Below are positions 24,328 through 37,682 of a DNA stretch of 64,000 nucleotides, one piece after another. Position 1 is the stretch's first letter. Every line of letters starts with the position of its first letter. Source of the DNA: Imbricaverruca yamaguchii (lineage: Eukaryota; Arthropoda; Thecostraca; Neoverrucidae); NCBI GenBank assembly GCA_034440575.1, contig JAOTOL010001624.1:923501-987500 (forward strand), in the 5' to 3' direction. The notes beneath the pieces are model-generated. The model had not been told where the DNA came from, made no database searches, and saw only the letters and a list, made by a program, of their open reading frames with translations. The position numbers and the translations under genes were made by a program.

Positions 24328-24574
24328 CCGAGACGGAAAAGAGAGAGAGAGAGAAAGAGAGAAAGAGAGAGAGATAAAGAGAGAGAGAGAGAGAGAGACA
24401 GAGAGGAGAGAGAGAGAGAGAGAGAGAGAAGAGAGAAAGAGAGAGAGATAAAGAGAGAGAGAGAGAGAGAGAAAGAAAGAAAGAAAGAGAGAAAGAGAAA
24501 GAGACAGAGACAGAGAAAGAAAAAGAGACAGAGACAGAGACAGAGACAGAGACAGAGACAGAGACAGAGACACA
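24328..24574. repeat. (GA)n then (GAGACA)n microsatellite
   Basis: A purine-only tract, GAGAGA with AAAG interruptions, then CAGAGA hexamers. On the minus strand it is a polypyrimidine run about 1.3 kb upstream of the exon 2 acceptor. Confidence 0.98.
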
Positions 24575-24869
24575 GGGTTGGCCACAATGTGGGTACCGGT
24601 TAGTACGGGCGATCCAGACCCAGTCAGTTCACCCTACAGAGGCGGGCACCAGAGCAACGCAAGACCACGCGCTTGGCCATGCCCCGCACACGCTGGCATG
24701 TCTCTTCTCAACCCGTCATCGACTACAAGCCGACACGGTGATCGAAGCCCCATAGCAACAGCCGGTTACCGTGGCAACAAACGCATCGGTGACGTCACAC
24801 TCGGCTTGACAAGACGTGCACGCTTGGCAAATGTCGTTGGCAAACGTAGGCCGAGACGGCCACTCAAGT
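24575..24869. other. Unique intron 1 sequence
   Basis: Nothing recognised. Confidence 0.4.
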
Positions 24870-25045
24870 GCAGACGTTGACTGAGTCCATCCGCCCATCG
24901 TGGACAACAGCGGCGTCAGACATTTGGAGACCACAGGCGTTGGCTGCGTCCATCCGTCCATCGTGGACAACAGTGGCGTCAGACATTTGGAGACCACAGG
25001 CGTTGGCTGAGTCCATCCGTCCATCGTGGCGACAGCGACGTCAGA
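24870..25045. repeat. 63-bp tandem repeat, about 2.7 copies
   Basis: Units contain CCATCGTGGACAACAGTGGC and CAGACATTTGGAGACCACAG. Confidence 0.93.
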
Positions 25046-25301
25046 CGTCCTGACACCGTATGCACAACTACCAGGTGCTGCTACACACCGCGCGCATAAT
25101 GCCGCTTGCTCGCTTCTGCCAATATACGTCCCTAGACTGCCACTCCCCGCACGGGCGTGGTTTCGCAGACTGCGGCACCGATGATGGCCGCTCACAGCGA
25201 CTCGCACATAATTCCGATGGCTGGCTGTGTACTGTGTAGTGCCGGCACCTTGCTCGGCTCGCCACTCGGCGTTATTGCGACCTAAGGCCACTGACCATAT
25301 C

Positions 25302-25329
25302 CACCATGACTAGGCTCCTAGTCATGGTG
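25302..25329. other. Perfect palindrome-like hairpin (13-bp stem, 2-nt loop)
   Basis: CACCATGACTAGG, CT, CCTAGTCATGGTG. Confidence 0.9.
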
Positions 25330-25494
25330 ACCGGAGTCACTGGTGATTTGGTCACCTGACCTGTCACATCTGAGCGGCAGACCTGGTGAAGCCCTGCTCA
25401 CAGCCGGTGCACATCGCCATAGCACTGGCTCGGCACAGGTCCCGGCACAGGTGCCGGCGGCGATGTCTCGCATCAGTGGCTAATGCTCCAGCTG

Positions 25495-26865
25495 CTCTGC
25501 AGCGGCCAACTACAAACGGCGGCGTGTAGGCCGGGACATTCTGCCTGCCTGGTCCTCTTCTACAAACGGCGGCGTGTCGGCCGGGACATTCTGCCTGCCT
25601 GGTCCTCTACAAATGGCAGCGTGTAGGCCGAGACATTCTGCCTGCCTGGTCCTCTTCTACAAACGGCGGCGTGTCGGCCGGGACATTCCGCCTGCTGGTC
25701 TCTACAAACGGCGGCGGTAGTGTCGGGATATTCCGCCTGCCTGGTCCTCTACAAATGGCGGCGTGTAGGCCGGGACATTCTGCCTGCCTGGTCCTCTACA
25801 AACGGCGGCGTGTAGGCCTGGACATTCTGCCTGCCTGGTCCTCTACAAATGGCGGCGTGTAGGCCGGGACATTCTGCCTGCCTGGTCCTCTACAAATGGC
25901 GGCGTGTAGGCCGGGACATTCTGCCTGCCTGGTCCTCTACAAATGGCAGCGTGTAGGCCGAGACATTCTGCCTGCCTGGACCTCTTCTACAAACGGCGGC
26001 GTGTCGGCCGGGACATTCTGCCTGCCTGGTCCTCTACAAACGGCGGCGTGTAGGCCGGGACATTCTGCCTGCCTGGTCCTCTACAAATGGCGGCGTGTGG
26101 GCGACATTCTGCCGCCTGGTCCTCTACAAATGGCAGCGTGTAGGCCAGATTGCCTGGACCTTCTACAAACGGCGGCGTGTCGACCGAGATATTCTGCCTG
26201 CCTGGTCCTCTACAAACGGCGGCGTGTAGGCCGGGACATTCTGCCTGCCTGGTCCTCTACAAATGGCGGCGTGTAGGCCGGGACATTCTGCCTGCCTGGT
26301 CCTCTACAAATGGCGGCTGGGGTTTTGACCTCTTCTACAAACGGCGGCGTGTCGACCGAGACATTCTGCCTGCCTGGTCCTCTACAAATGGCGGCGTGTA
26401 GGCCGGACATTCTGCTGGTCCTCTACAAAGGGGTGTAGGGACATTCCGCCTGCCTGGACCTCTTCTACAAACGGCGGCGTGTCGACCGAGACATTCTGCC
26501 TGCCTGGTCAAACGGCGGCGTGTAGGCGTCCTCTTCTACAAACGGCGGCGTGTAGGCCGGGACATTCTGCCTGCCTGGTCCTCTACAAATGGCAGCGTGT
26601 AGGCCGAGACATTCTGCCTGCCTGGTCCTCTACAAACGGCGGCGTGTCGGCCGGGACATTCTGCCTGCCTGGACCTCTTCTACAAATGGCGGCGTGTAGG
26701 CCGGGACATTCTGCCTGCCTGGTCCTCTACGAATGGCGGCGTGTAGGCCGGGACATTCCGCCTGCTTGGTCCTCTACAAATGGCGGCGTGTAGGCCGGGA
26801 CATTCTGCCTGCCTGATCCTCTGTGGATGGCGGCGTGTAGGCCGGGACATTCCGCCTGCCTGATG
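25495..26865. repeat. 47-50-bp minisatellite in intron 1
   Basis: About 28 copies. The unit contains TACAAATGGCGGCGTGTAGG, CCGGGACATTCTGCCTGCCT and GGTCCTC, with a CTT-insert variant (CTCTTCTACAAA) spread through the array. Confidence 0.96.
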
Positions 26866-27904
26866 TGTGCGCCTACTGATCGATCTGCCATTTGCGCCCA
26901 ATGGGACAAGCACACTTTTGAATATTGCATTAGATTGGCCAAGAAAGTTCATGACTGTGGCATCAGTAAACAATCCACAATATATGTTGTGCTTCATTAT
27001 AATTACTTGTACAATTATTCTGCACACTGAAGTAACACGAACATTCCTATTTCCGACTAGGTTGTCTCTAGGGGACGGATTTGTCTCCACATTGTGAGAA
27101 AAACCGGATTAGAAAACTAAACAGAACGGCAATAATTCCGAATGATTGCGTTACGTTTACCTGTACCTAGTGTTGGCTCAGAGCGGCGTGCTTCCTCTTC
27201 AACCACACACCACGTTTAAACAGACCCAGCACAAGTTTTACGTAACTACAAAGAACTAGGAAATTTCCCTGTTTGTGGACACAGACGATTCCGTGGCGGT
27301 CCCGAATGCCGCATGTGCAGTTACGGCGCATCACCACACTCATCGCATTACCAATTGACATGCAGCTCGTGTGCTTCACATTTTATTTATATCTCTCAGG
27401 GCGAAGAAACCATATGACAATTACCTCCCAGAAAAAAGAAAAGTAGATCGCAAATTGATCACTATTAAAAGTACGGTAAGTGCCTTCCCTTCTGTCTTGT
27501 GACTGATGGAAGTGTTTCCTAGCTCGAAATGTTTCACATACCTTTCTGATCACCTGTAAGGGCATCTACTACAAAAATGCAACTCCTGGGGTAGTCACGC
27601 CTGAATTTAGTACACTTAGACTGGTCGCAGAATGATTTGCATCATGCAATTTCAGCTCACCTCGAGGACGAATTGAAGATTTCAATTCGCGTGTTTAAAA
27701 AGAGGAAAATGCGTCCATTTCGTTTAAGCAAAACAAGTGGGATAGATTAACATAGAAACGTTATATGATGGAAACATGTGCAAGCTCTGGTGTCCCGAGG
27801 AGAAAATCGTTCTTGGCCATTTCACGCACGACCTCATCATTTTGCGCATAAAAATGAAGTGGTCAGAATGCTAGAAGATCGGCCGCGGAGTCGCTGACCA
27901 GTTC
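26866..27904. other. AT-rich unique intron 1 sequence
   Basis: No exon or element recognised. Confidence 0.4.
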
Positions 27905-27913
27905 ATGGAACAT

Positions 27914-28068
27914 GACCTAGCTCTGGGAGCTGACCTACCAGTGGAAGGCCGCCTAACTGCATGAGTTGCCCTACCAGTGGAAGGCCTCCTAACTGCAGGA
28001 GTTGACCTACTAATGGAAGGCAGCCCAACTGCAGGAGTTGACCTACCAGTGGAAGGCAGCCCGAGAAA
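27914..28068. repeat. 36-bp repeat copying the exon 1 donor, distal block
   Basis: Four units spaced exactly 36 bp apart (CTACCAGTGG or a variant at 27935, 27971, 28007, 28043). On the minus strand the unit reads CTTCCACTG|GTAGGTCAAC. This matches the last exonic bases and first intronic bases at 29713/29712 (TTTCCACTG|GTAGGTCAAC). Confidence 0.9.
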
Positions 28069-28829
28069 TTCTTCTTCAAGGAGTTTTGGAAATTTACCGA
28101 TTTATGGGGAATGCCATGTTTATGAACATGATTCGAAAAATTGCGACAACTTGCTTTCGGAGCTCGAGAGTCATCCATGCCGCATTGCTGTTCTCAGTGC
28201 CATAATTTATCCATCGTTGAATTGGCTTTTCTCAGATATCATTAAGGGTAAATTAAATACTCCATGCAGTTGATTCAACACTTCTTCACGTAGAAAATGC
28301 TTAGGTTCCACCTTTTCGGCACATATATCGTACGCTCTTATTATTCAACACGAGCGCGGGAGGAAGCTCGATGCGTCTGCGACAGACGGCACCGGCCTGG
28401 GCATGACGCACGGATGACGGCATGACCGGCGTATCGCGTTCCCGGTGTAGAATTTACTACAGAAGAGAATATATTAGTTTACATTAGTTTAGATTAGGGT
28501 AAATTTGATTAGTTTAGGTTAGGTTAGAGGTTTTCCTATTTAATTATGATTTTTCTTTGTACTTTTTGTAATTTTTAAGAAACGGAAATAGCACAGAAGC
28601 AGAAAGAAGACAGCTGAAGCAGAAATGCTACCGGTATGACTTTCCTGAGTCCGCTCATCAGTGCGAGATTGGTTTCGATGTGAGCTAGCTGTGACCCAGT
28701 TCCATACGATATCATTCAACTTTCGTTTCGAAACAAACAAGTGAGTTTATACTTTTAGACGCCACGGTGTTCTTCGGGTCGAAGTGATTTAGGAGTAGGA
28801 GTCCGGGCATGCAATCAATGTACTTGGTT
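28069..28829. other. Unique intron 1 sequence with TTAGG-like run
   Basis: No exon seen. TTTAGGTTAGGTTAGAGG lies at about 28511-28529. The stretch 28080-28140 resembles 29310-29395 in inverted orientation and 29490-29525 in direct orientation (ATGTTTATGA … TGATTC). Confidence 0.5.
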
Positions 28830-28987
28830 GGTTATTGGTTTTACGACACATCGACCGTTCAGCCATGTAGCGTCGCCAACCTCTCACGCCGATTGGCCGC
28901 GGGCGAAGAGTAGCGACAGGCGAGACTCGAACTCACAACCTTTCGGTTGTAAGACGGGCAACTTACCCCTAGGCTACTCGTTCCCAA
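28830..28987 (-). mobile_element. tRNA-derived SINE, near full length (minus orientation)
   Basis: The minus strand begins GAGTAGCCTAGGGGTAAGTT (A box), then GGTTGTGAGTTCGAGTCTCG (B box), and ends GTGTCGTAAAACCAATAACC. It is the intact reference copy for the one split at 15122-16482. Confidence 0.8.
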
Positions 28988-29398
28988 ATCAATGTACTTG
29001 AGGCGGTACCTCGGACTGCACCTGTCCCTAAGGAATTCAAAGGCCGTGGGCTCCGCAATTCCATTATCGAAACGGCAAAGCTGTACGAACCGCAATCCGA
29101 GGGCCGTGCTCGACCACCCGAGAACCACAGTGACGAGACCAGCGCCCCATTAAGAACCATCTCATTAAGGTCTTTGACCAGATTGTGACGTCAGCCAATC
29201 GATGCCTCCGTGTCATGCCCATGCCATGATCATATCGTACCGATGTGCCTGTGACGTCATCGTTCAAACTGAAGGTAAGCATCGGCGCCGAAAATGAGTG
29301 GTCACATATTCCGAATTGCATTCATAAACCTGGTACTCCGCAAAAATCCACAGAATATATAAACACCGTGAAGCACAAACTTGCCGGCAGCCCAACCG
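28988..29398. other. Unique intron 1 sequence
   Basis: Apart from the inverted similarity to 28080-28140, nothing was recognised. Confidence 0.4.
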
Positions 29399-29466
29399 TG
29401 GCAGCTGACCTGTCAGTGGAAGGTGGCCTAACTACAGGTGACCTGCCAGTGGAAGGCAGCCTGGTA
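29399..29466. repeat. Exon 1 donor-like repeat, proximal block
   Basis: Two copies spaced 33 bp apart (CTGTCAGTGG and CTGCCAGTGG followed by AAGG), of the same family as 27914-28068 and of the true exon 1 donor. Confidence 0.85.
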
Positions 29467-29530
29467 TTTATGTGTGCTTTCAGGCGATATGGGAGTTTAA
29501 ACAATCATCGGATGTTTATGAGCGTGATTC

Positions 29531-29591
<61 letters not shown>
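29531..29591. repeat. (TA)n microsatellite
   Basis: About 60 bp of pure TA. It is followed at 29664-29696 by GATTAGGTTAGGG … TTAGGTTAGG. Confidence 0.98.
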
Positions 29592-29593
<2 letters not shown>

Positions 29594-29712
29594 CAGCCGA
29601 AGACGACACCGTCGGGACACCACATAGTGTCTAAATAAAATTATATACTTTATGCTTAAATTTGATTAGGTTAGGGTAAGTTAGGTTAGGTTTTCTGTGG
29701 CAGTTGACCTAC

Positions 29713-30035
29713 CAGTGGAAAGCAATCTGATCACCCCGACCGGCCTCGACGTGCCGATCCAGCGTGTTGTAGCACATGTTGGTCTTGGCGCCCTTCATCC
29801 ACTCAATAAAGATGCGGCCCTTGGCGACATCGAAGTTGAAGTCGAGGAAGTTTCCGGTGGGCGGCTGGCGCCAGTAGAACTGCTCGGCGATCTCGCCCCA
29901 GAACTTCTCCGGGTGGTTCACCGACTGCTGGTACATGGCGTCGTACTGGCGCATCGAGCCGCAGTGGGAGTCGCGTGTCACCCGCGCCGACGGCAGGTAC
30001 ACCTCGTCGGCGAACCCCTCCAGCTGAGTGGCCAT
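29713..30035 (-). CDS. ACSS2: Acetyl-CoA synthetase exon 1 (N-terminus)
   Basis: Encodes residues 1-107 plus two bases of Trp108. Visible family landmarks are FWGEIAEQFYW (about residues 45-55), the FNFDVAKGRIFIEWMKGA block (67-83) and TNMCYNTLDRHV (85-96). These belong to the N-terminal acetyl-CoA synthetase cap (ACAS_N) that precedes the AMP-binding domain. The start ATG at 30035 has G at -3 and G at +4 and begins MATQLEGFADEVYLPSARV, a short leader expected of a cytosolic enzyme. The frame stays open upstream to an ATG at 30167, so a longer N-terminus is possible. The donor is CACTG|GTAGGT. Third codon positions are strongly G/C, unlike the AT-rich DNA just to the right. Confidence 0.93.
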
Positions 30036-30184
30036 CCCGACCCTACCGGCGGTCCAGCGGCAACGGTCAGCACACGACGGGGTCGGCCGCTGCTGTCCAC
30101 GCCGCGACAAATACCAGACCAACATGACGAGTTCAATAGAAGGTAAGGGAGTACAGAGTATGCACATGTTGCTTCTGAAAGCAT
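30036..30184 (-). promoter_or_regulatory. 5' leader of the acetyl-CoA synthetase gene, possible N-terminal extension
   Basis: Upstream of the chosen ATG the same frame stays open to ATGs at 30125 and 30167. The 30 codons from 30125 read MLVWYLSRRG, QQRPTPSCAD and RCRWTAGRVG, which is Arg-rich with only one acidic residue. A TTTCAG at about 30176-30181 could be the acceptor of a 5' untranslated exon. No TATA box or initiator could be assigned with confidence, so the promoter is not placed. Confidence 0.35.
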
Positions 30185-31605
<1,421 letters not shown>

Positions 31606-33576
31606 TATTACATAATATTAATAAGAATTTGTTGCAATCCATTTTTGCAGCTTTTTCATTGACATCAATTGTTACTTTGTGGTGGGTAGAGAATGGTTTG
31701 ATGTTTTTAGTATAATTTTCATGAAATTATTTCACACTCCAAAACCTTACCTCTATATGCAGAAAGTAACAAATCAGTTAGTGCTGAACATCATACTAGT
31801 GAGGTAAATATTTTTGATTTGTGCAATATGAGCATTTCAGGAGAATCAAGTATGGATGCATAAACTTGGTTGATATCAAAGCAGTAGAGTTTTGTTCTCA
31901 TTTTATATACTGCTGCTCAGGGAATTGGCTTTTGCACACGTCCTTCACTAATTTAACCATAGCACAAATCTGCCATCTGGCAGCCATACTTCAGCTGCAA
32001 GATTCCACAGAGCTGAGTTTAGCTTTGTTGTAAATCACAAAATGCATTGTTATTTGCTGATGTTCACAATATGAATTATATCTATTTCAGGAGTGTCAGT
32101 GGCTGCCTACCTACTTACCGAAGTACTTTGACTAGAACTACTTATGGCATGAACAGTTATCATTTACCAAATAAATCAACATCAAATTAATCACATCACA
32201 ATCATAAAGCACCAGAAGAATGCATGCATACAAAAAGTAAGCCTGGGGATTCTTCTATACAGTTACCAGAGTAGGTAGGTAGCTGCCTATGCACCTACCT
32301 ATCTAGGTATGCATCAGGAAGAAGTTCAAATAACTTTAACAGAATGCAGAACATTACAAGTTTTTGCACAAGTTCCGAAGATTGTCAATTAAGTGACTCC
32401 ATGATATCTATCTACCTCATCATCATTCCACACCCCTTGACCACCAGTGCTGAATACTTTTTCCATACCTAGGTGGTACCTATCTACCAGTTACCTACCT
32501 ATACCACCTAATATTCTAAGTTTTTTTTTAATCACTTGCATAGTGTTTGAATTCCGGTTCCTTGGATAAATAATGGGAAGCCACAAGCTGTTGATATATA
32601 AAGAGCTATTGACTGAATCCCAATATTCACAATGCATGGACTAGGGGATGAACAGGGTACTTCAACACATTCTGTTTCCTGAACACCTACCTTTGCACAT
32701 CTTCCACATCATGTTCAGTGCATAAATAATGAAAAGATGGTAGTATTCATAAATAAATAGACTGGTCTCTACCAAAATATGAAGGTATGATCACATAATT
32801 ATCATGCTTCTTTGTGCATGGAGCTAGCAACGTCCACAGCCACGAATATTGGCTTCCAAGAGTAGTTTGCTTAAGAAATCCATAAGGAAGTGACTGAATA
32901 TTTTGTTCGCAATTACACAAGCATTTTTAGTGGCTATTGGTAGCTTGTACCACAACAGCTACATTGAGGTAATCCCGCACAACATATTCATGTTCAGAAT
33001 ACAACACATCACTACAAAATAAGAATGTTTTAAAGTTGCTCTTTACAAGTTGTCAGAGGATCCTCATTGAAAGGAACTGCTTGAATATGGATATGTTGTT
33101 CATTTTTTGTGTTCAGTAAACACAGTACAATTGCTGGTTCAGCCGTACAGAAGCAGCAATAGATCTATTTGTTGCATCATGTGCTAAACGTTCACAAACC
33201 CCCGTCTTCCTCCTATTTCACCGCGCACACACACACACACACACACACACCTTTCCCGAGAGGACCCCGCCCACTTCGTACCAACTCGTCAACTGTGCGA
33301 GAGCCCCTGAAGCATTTCCATTTAGGCTCTAAAACATTGACGATTATGGCGCAGGTGGTACGTTTATTAAACTTTCCTTTACTCACACTAATTTTCTATA
33401 AACATTTACAACCATAAGCGGATGGCATGCTTTATGTACTCAATTAGTTGACTACAAATATTTTTGGCCTCATGTGCTTAGATAGCAATAAGACATATTG
33501 TTCATATTAAAAAAACAAACCTTAGAAGTACATGCCAATTTAAAATGATTTTGACTAGCATGTAACTTCCCTTTAC
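31606..33576. other. AT-rich unique DNA with an ACCTACCTA-rich patch
   Basis: No coding signature. 32098-32520 is enriched in ACCTACCTA/TAGGTAGGTA. (CA)n lies at 33225-33251. Confidence 0.5.
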
Positions 33577-33798
33577 GAGCTCCCATACAGGCCTTGAAGA
33601 GACACGATTTGAACAATAGATACAAATCATTGACTCCACGATCTGGGACCGTGCACTGATTGATGAGATCATACACCTGGCAGATGGAATACAATACAAT
33701 GCGTGAGCACCTTTGGCCTCGAGGAGCTCTGAGGATTTCCGAAAGTTTCTGTAGATCCTGCTGGAAACGGGCGGGGTCATACGAGCTTGTCATTGAAG
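33577..33798 (-). CDS. Candidate internal exon, unrecognised protein
   Basis: The minus strand has a good acceptor (GGTTCCTCCTAG|CTTCA), then 222 nt open, then a donor GAGCTC|GTAAAG. The peptide reads SSYDPARFQQDLQKLSEIL, RAPRGQRCSRIVLYSICQVY, DLINQCTVPDRGVNDLYLLF and KSCLFKACMGA: amphipathic, Cys-containing, predicted helical and protein-like in composition. Phase is 2 in and 1 out, with a length divisible by three. I do not recognise the family, and no neighbouring exon was found. It could also be a transposon remnant or chance. Confidence 0.3.
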
Positions 33799-34009
33799 CT
33801 AGGAGGAACCCTTGATGAGCTGCAGCGCCCCTGAGTCTCGAGAGTCCCTTGAATTGGGGGTATATTGGGAAGGTATCCCATGGGATGGCGGGTTAATTTT
33901 TGCCAAAAGAAAGTCCCGCACAAAAAAAGGCTGACGAATTCCGGGAACTCATATAACCTTGGAGGGAAATTAAGCTCGTTATTACGAGCGGTTCTCTCGC
34001 CAATTCTCG

Positions 34010-34188
34010 GATACACCCCTGTGGCAGCGTAATGACCCTGGGTGCACCATTGCAGGAACTCAATGCACCTGGATATACCCCTGCAGTAACATAATGAGCC
34101 TGGATATACCCCTGTAGCAACGTAATGAACATGGCTACGCCTCTGCGGCGGCGTAGTGAATCTGGATACACCCCTGAGGCAACGTTAT
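34010..34188. repeat. About 31-33-bp degenerate tandem repeat
   Basis: Five to six diverged units of the form GGATACACCCCTGTGGCAGC + GTAATGACCCT. Confidence 0.85.
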
Positions 34189-35093
34189 TAATTTGGGATT
34201 ATAATCGGATGGGTACTCTTAACAACACATGTTTTAAAATAAAAAATACACGTTGTATGTTGCCTATTCAAAATAATAAAGTGGTGGAAATTCGGGCACA
34301 TTTTAAGTGGGGTTCCTTCGCCCCCTCGTGCGTGTGTTTCTGTCGGTCAATTGCTGACTATACTCGCCGCTTAGCCCCTACCTTGCGGGAAGACAGATAT
34401 GAGAAAGGAAAATTGTCCTTCAAATTTGAAGGGGAGATAATACAGACATCTTGAAGTTTAGTAACTGTTTCTTTACCTAACTGTCAATAAAAGATGGAGA
34501 ACAAGGTACAGCGGGTTTGATTAAAAGGTATCATAACTATGCCTACCACAGGAGCGGCCCCAGGGATGTGTTTGGAATGGGCACTCATCTAGAGGGGTAC
34601 AACTTCTACCGGAGTGGTTGGGGGGGGCGCTCCGATTGAGCAAATTTGCCAAAGAAATTGAGAGCTCACACGTAATTGCATGGATGTTCGTGACTACACA
34701 CGAAGTTTTGGGTGATTTTGCGATTTCGCACCATTGGATTCCAATCGATGGTGACTGATTACTGACAATCGGTGGGGGATAATTGCTGCCAATTATTGGA
34801 GTTAAATTGATCCCGATCAATTGTCAGCAATTGGTTCAACCGAGTGCCAGCAGTTTGTACCCAATAATTAAATCCGATGTTTTCGCGTACTTGTAACCCA
34901 TTAGCTCAATTTGCCCATGAAAACCCCGTGCGGGAGCTCTTGAAACAGCCTATGTCATTATGCCATGGCTCTTCATTGAGTAATTACAGTCAACATGAAG
35001 GCTAACCATGTATTTCAATTACACCGAAAAGAATCACTGCACGGTTCACATGTGTAACAACTTGTTGGGCACCTGCTAAGCTGCGTACACACG
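34189..35093. other. Unique upstream DNA
   Basis: Nothing recognised. 34740-34850 has diverged direct and inverted repeats of CAATTGTCAGCAATTGG type. Confidence 0.4.
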
Positions 35094-35415
35094 CCCTACC
35101 ACACTCACTGATTCCCCACGGCGTTCACTGAGTCCCCACGGCGCTTACTGACGTCCCACGACGTTCACTGATTCCCCACGGCGATCACTGAGTCCCCACG
35201 GCACTCACTGATTCCCCACGACGCTCACTGAGTCCCGACGACGTTCACTGAGTCCCCACGACGTTCACTGAGTCCCCACGACGCTCACTGAGTCCCCACG
35301 ACGTTCACTGATTCCTAACGACGTCACTGATTCCCCATGGGTTCACTGATTGCCCACGAGTTAACAGAGTCCCCACGAGTTCACGAGTTCACTGATTACC
35401 CACGACGCTCACTGC
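35094..35415. repeat. 20-bp minisatellite
   Basis: About 16 units of GTTCACTGAGTCCCCACGAC, decaying at the right end. Confidence 0.96.
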
Positions 35416-37680
35416 AAAGTGATGTCCACAAGCTCGAACAAGCGGGTAGCCATTCGCCGCTGCTTTCCTTTTGGGACTCATCACCACGAGTGTTCACGGA
35501 TACCAAATAGGGCACCGGCTGAGGTCAGGCATGTCTTCATTGATGAAGTTGGGGGCTTTAACAATACCTAAAGATGAATCATGCCTATGGTGTCCTTGCA
35601 AGCCATGTAGGGCTGCGGCTCCTGGGGCGGATATATGATTGTCATGAGGGCGGGACACTTGTCTGGAAGGGCGCCAGTTCTTCGGAGAGACACCATTGCG
35701 AAAGTACCAGGAGAGGCGCGTCTGGATGATTTGCTGCTGGGTGCTTGGATCACTTGGGGTATTTTATAGCACTGAATCCAAATTAAACGTCCGTAGCAAA
35801 TCTATAGCACTAAGTATTTTGCTATTGCGGTCAATTTCAGCAAATAGACAATGGGTCACCATGTTGATGTAACCTGAGCCGTGATAGGTTCATAAAAAAA
35901 CATCATGTAGGGTGGCAGACAACTCACAATGAATTGAGAAATACGTATTGGGAGGGGGTGGCAGGATGGAGGGCAGTTATTAGACCCTGGAATCAATTAT
36001 GTTCAAACTGATCTGACTTTGACATCTTACATGGACTGGAAGGTCACCAGCTGACACAAGCTAAGAGAACATAGCACTTTCGAAGCAGAAAAGAACAACA
36101 TGATGCCTTTCGAATTATCTCGTCAGCGCAAAACTCGTTTTTCCTCGCCTCTACAGGACGTCCGGTTCGCTATCTGGCGGGGGAGAGGGGATACATTGGC
36201 CCCGCCCAGGGGCTCATCTAACATGTTTACTGAGAGAGGTACCCCTCCCCAGCTACGGCTCCGCCCCCAGTCAGAGGACATTTCCCATTGCTTTAGCATT
36301 GCTGCAGGGGCATTAGTTAGCTGGGCGGCGACGATGGTCCCCTCAGTAGCCAACGGCCACGGCCACACACTCAAAATCTGTCAGTAGTGACCCACCTCAT
36401 CTGACGGTATGGCGGTCGGCAGTCCACCCGAGCGCGCGTTTTAACTGTAGCGTCGGAACATGTCGCTAAGCTTCCAGTTCCTCCGCAAATAACGTTAGCA
36501 CCGCCTGAACCAAGGGCGTATAATTTTGTTGGTGATCGCCGGAACGCATCCATCTGCGTACAAAGCCGAACTAAATAGTCCGAAGAAGTCAGCTGCTTCT
36601 TCTCATTTTACATGACGGAAACTGCAAAATCGACTCATGGCAAATTTTTTTCTCAACAGTTCGAAGGTAAGCGAACAAATGCGTCTATAATCCTATTAAC
36701 CCCGTGATTCTCGTCGCATATCTCCGCTCGTGATAATGCATTCCCAGATGAAGACCATTTAAATGGTGCAGTTTCGCGACATCACAATGACTGTTAAACG
36801 GTACGTAAATAATTTACTTCTTTAAAGCGAAATATGAACATTTGAATGATTCCCACCCTTTTCTTCTTAAACGCAGACCTACGCTTACTCCTTTGAACTG
36901 CCATGCAGTGTTCCAGAATTCCGATCTTTCATCTTTTTTTGCACTTAGTGAGTGATTCGGCGTGTATGCATGGCTTCATACTTTGTGGTATAGTATTTTA
37001 TGATTCGGGGCAAGATATCCCTCGACCAAAGATATAGGATGGGTTTTCAGTGAAACGTGGTATATTGAAGAAAACACTATGATAAATGTACACTTGAATC
37101 AACACTCCTAGAGGTATATGTCATTGGAAAGATATTCTAGCCAAAGGTTTTGTTCCTAATTGAAAATATGTCTAGGTACATGCTACATTTGGTACATCCA
37201 CATACTTACTAATCACAATATTTGGAAATAGGAACTTCCCTCCCGCGACCTGAGTTCCTGTTTGTGTCCACATAGTAACATCTTTGGTCATGTCTACTTT
37301 CTTACTTGGCGTGGATACTTGCGTTAAACCCATCACGTTTTCGATCATGTGCAGTTGAACCTCGAAGCGCAGTAGTGTTTTTGACTGAAATTGGTGGACA
37401 TGCTGAATCCTATCGTCTCTATCGTGTAGCTTAGCACGATCGCGCTGCAAATACACCTCAGTTCTTAAATTCGTGCATTGCAGACTACAGATAGCACTTC
37501 TTAAAGGTTAAATTACTATACTGCTTAGAACCTTTCTGTGGGCTAAAAATATGTTACATATTTAAATGAATGAAGCTAAAAAGTGTCTATTTCTAAAACT
37601 TTATTGTGTGGGTGGGGAGGGGGGAAAGCATGAAGACGATGGGCAAGCCCAAATGGATTGGGGACGGAGGTATACCGTAG
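35416..37680. other. Unique upstream DNA
   Basis: No recognised gene. 35640-35755 contains a stretch whose minus-strand translation (FAMVSLRRTGALPDKCPALM) resembles one at 43215-43300, so it is probably a decayed dispersed element. A 94-codon open frame (minus, 37172-37456) has no recognisable similarity. Confidence 0.4.
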
Positions 37681-37682
37681 TA

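Noticed and set aside
28511..29696. Telomere or former telomere from TTAGGTTAGG runs
   Set aside because: Only two or three degenerate repeats in an intron; too short. Used only as weak taxonomic flavour.
29713..30035. Processed pseudogene or bacterial contamination for the acetyl-CoA synthetase pieces
   Set aside because: Six segments in order with GT-AG borders and matching phases, and no frameshift or stop, indicate an intact intron-bearing eukaryotic gene.
32098..32700. ACCTACCTA/CTACCTCA motifs as let-7 sites
   Set aside because: A seed match occurs (near 32410), but nothing shows this is a transcript, and the patch is locally rich in CCTA repeats.
37172..37456. 94-codon minus-strand open frame
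   Set aside because: No recognisable domain and no splice context; may be decayed element or chance.
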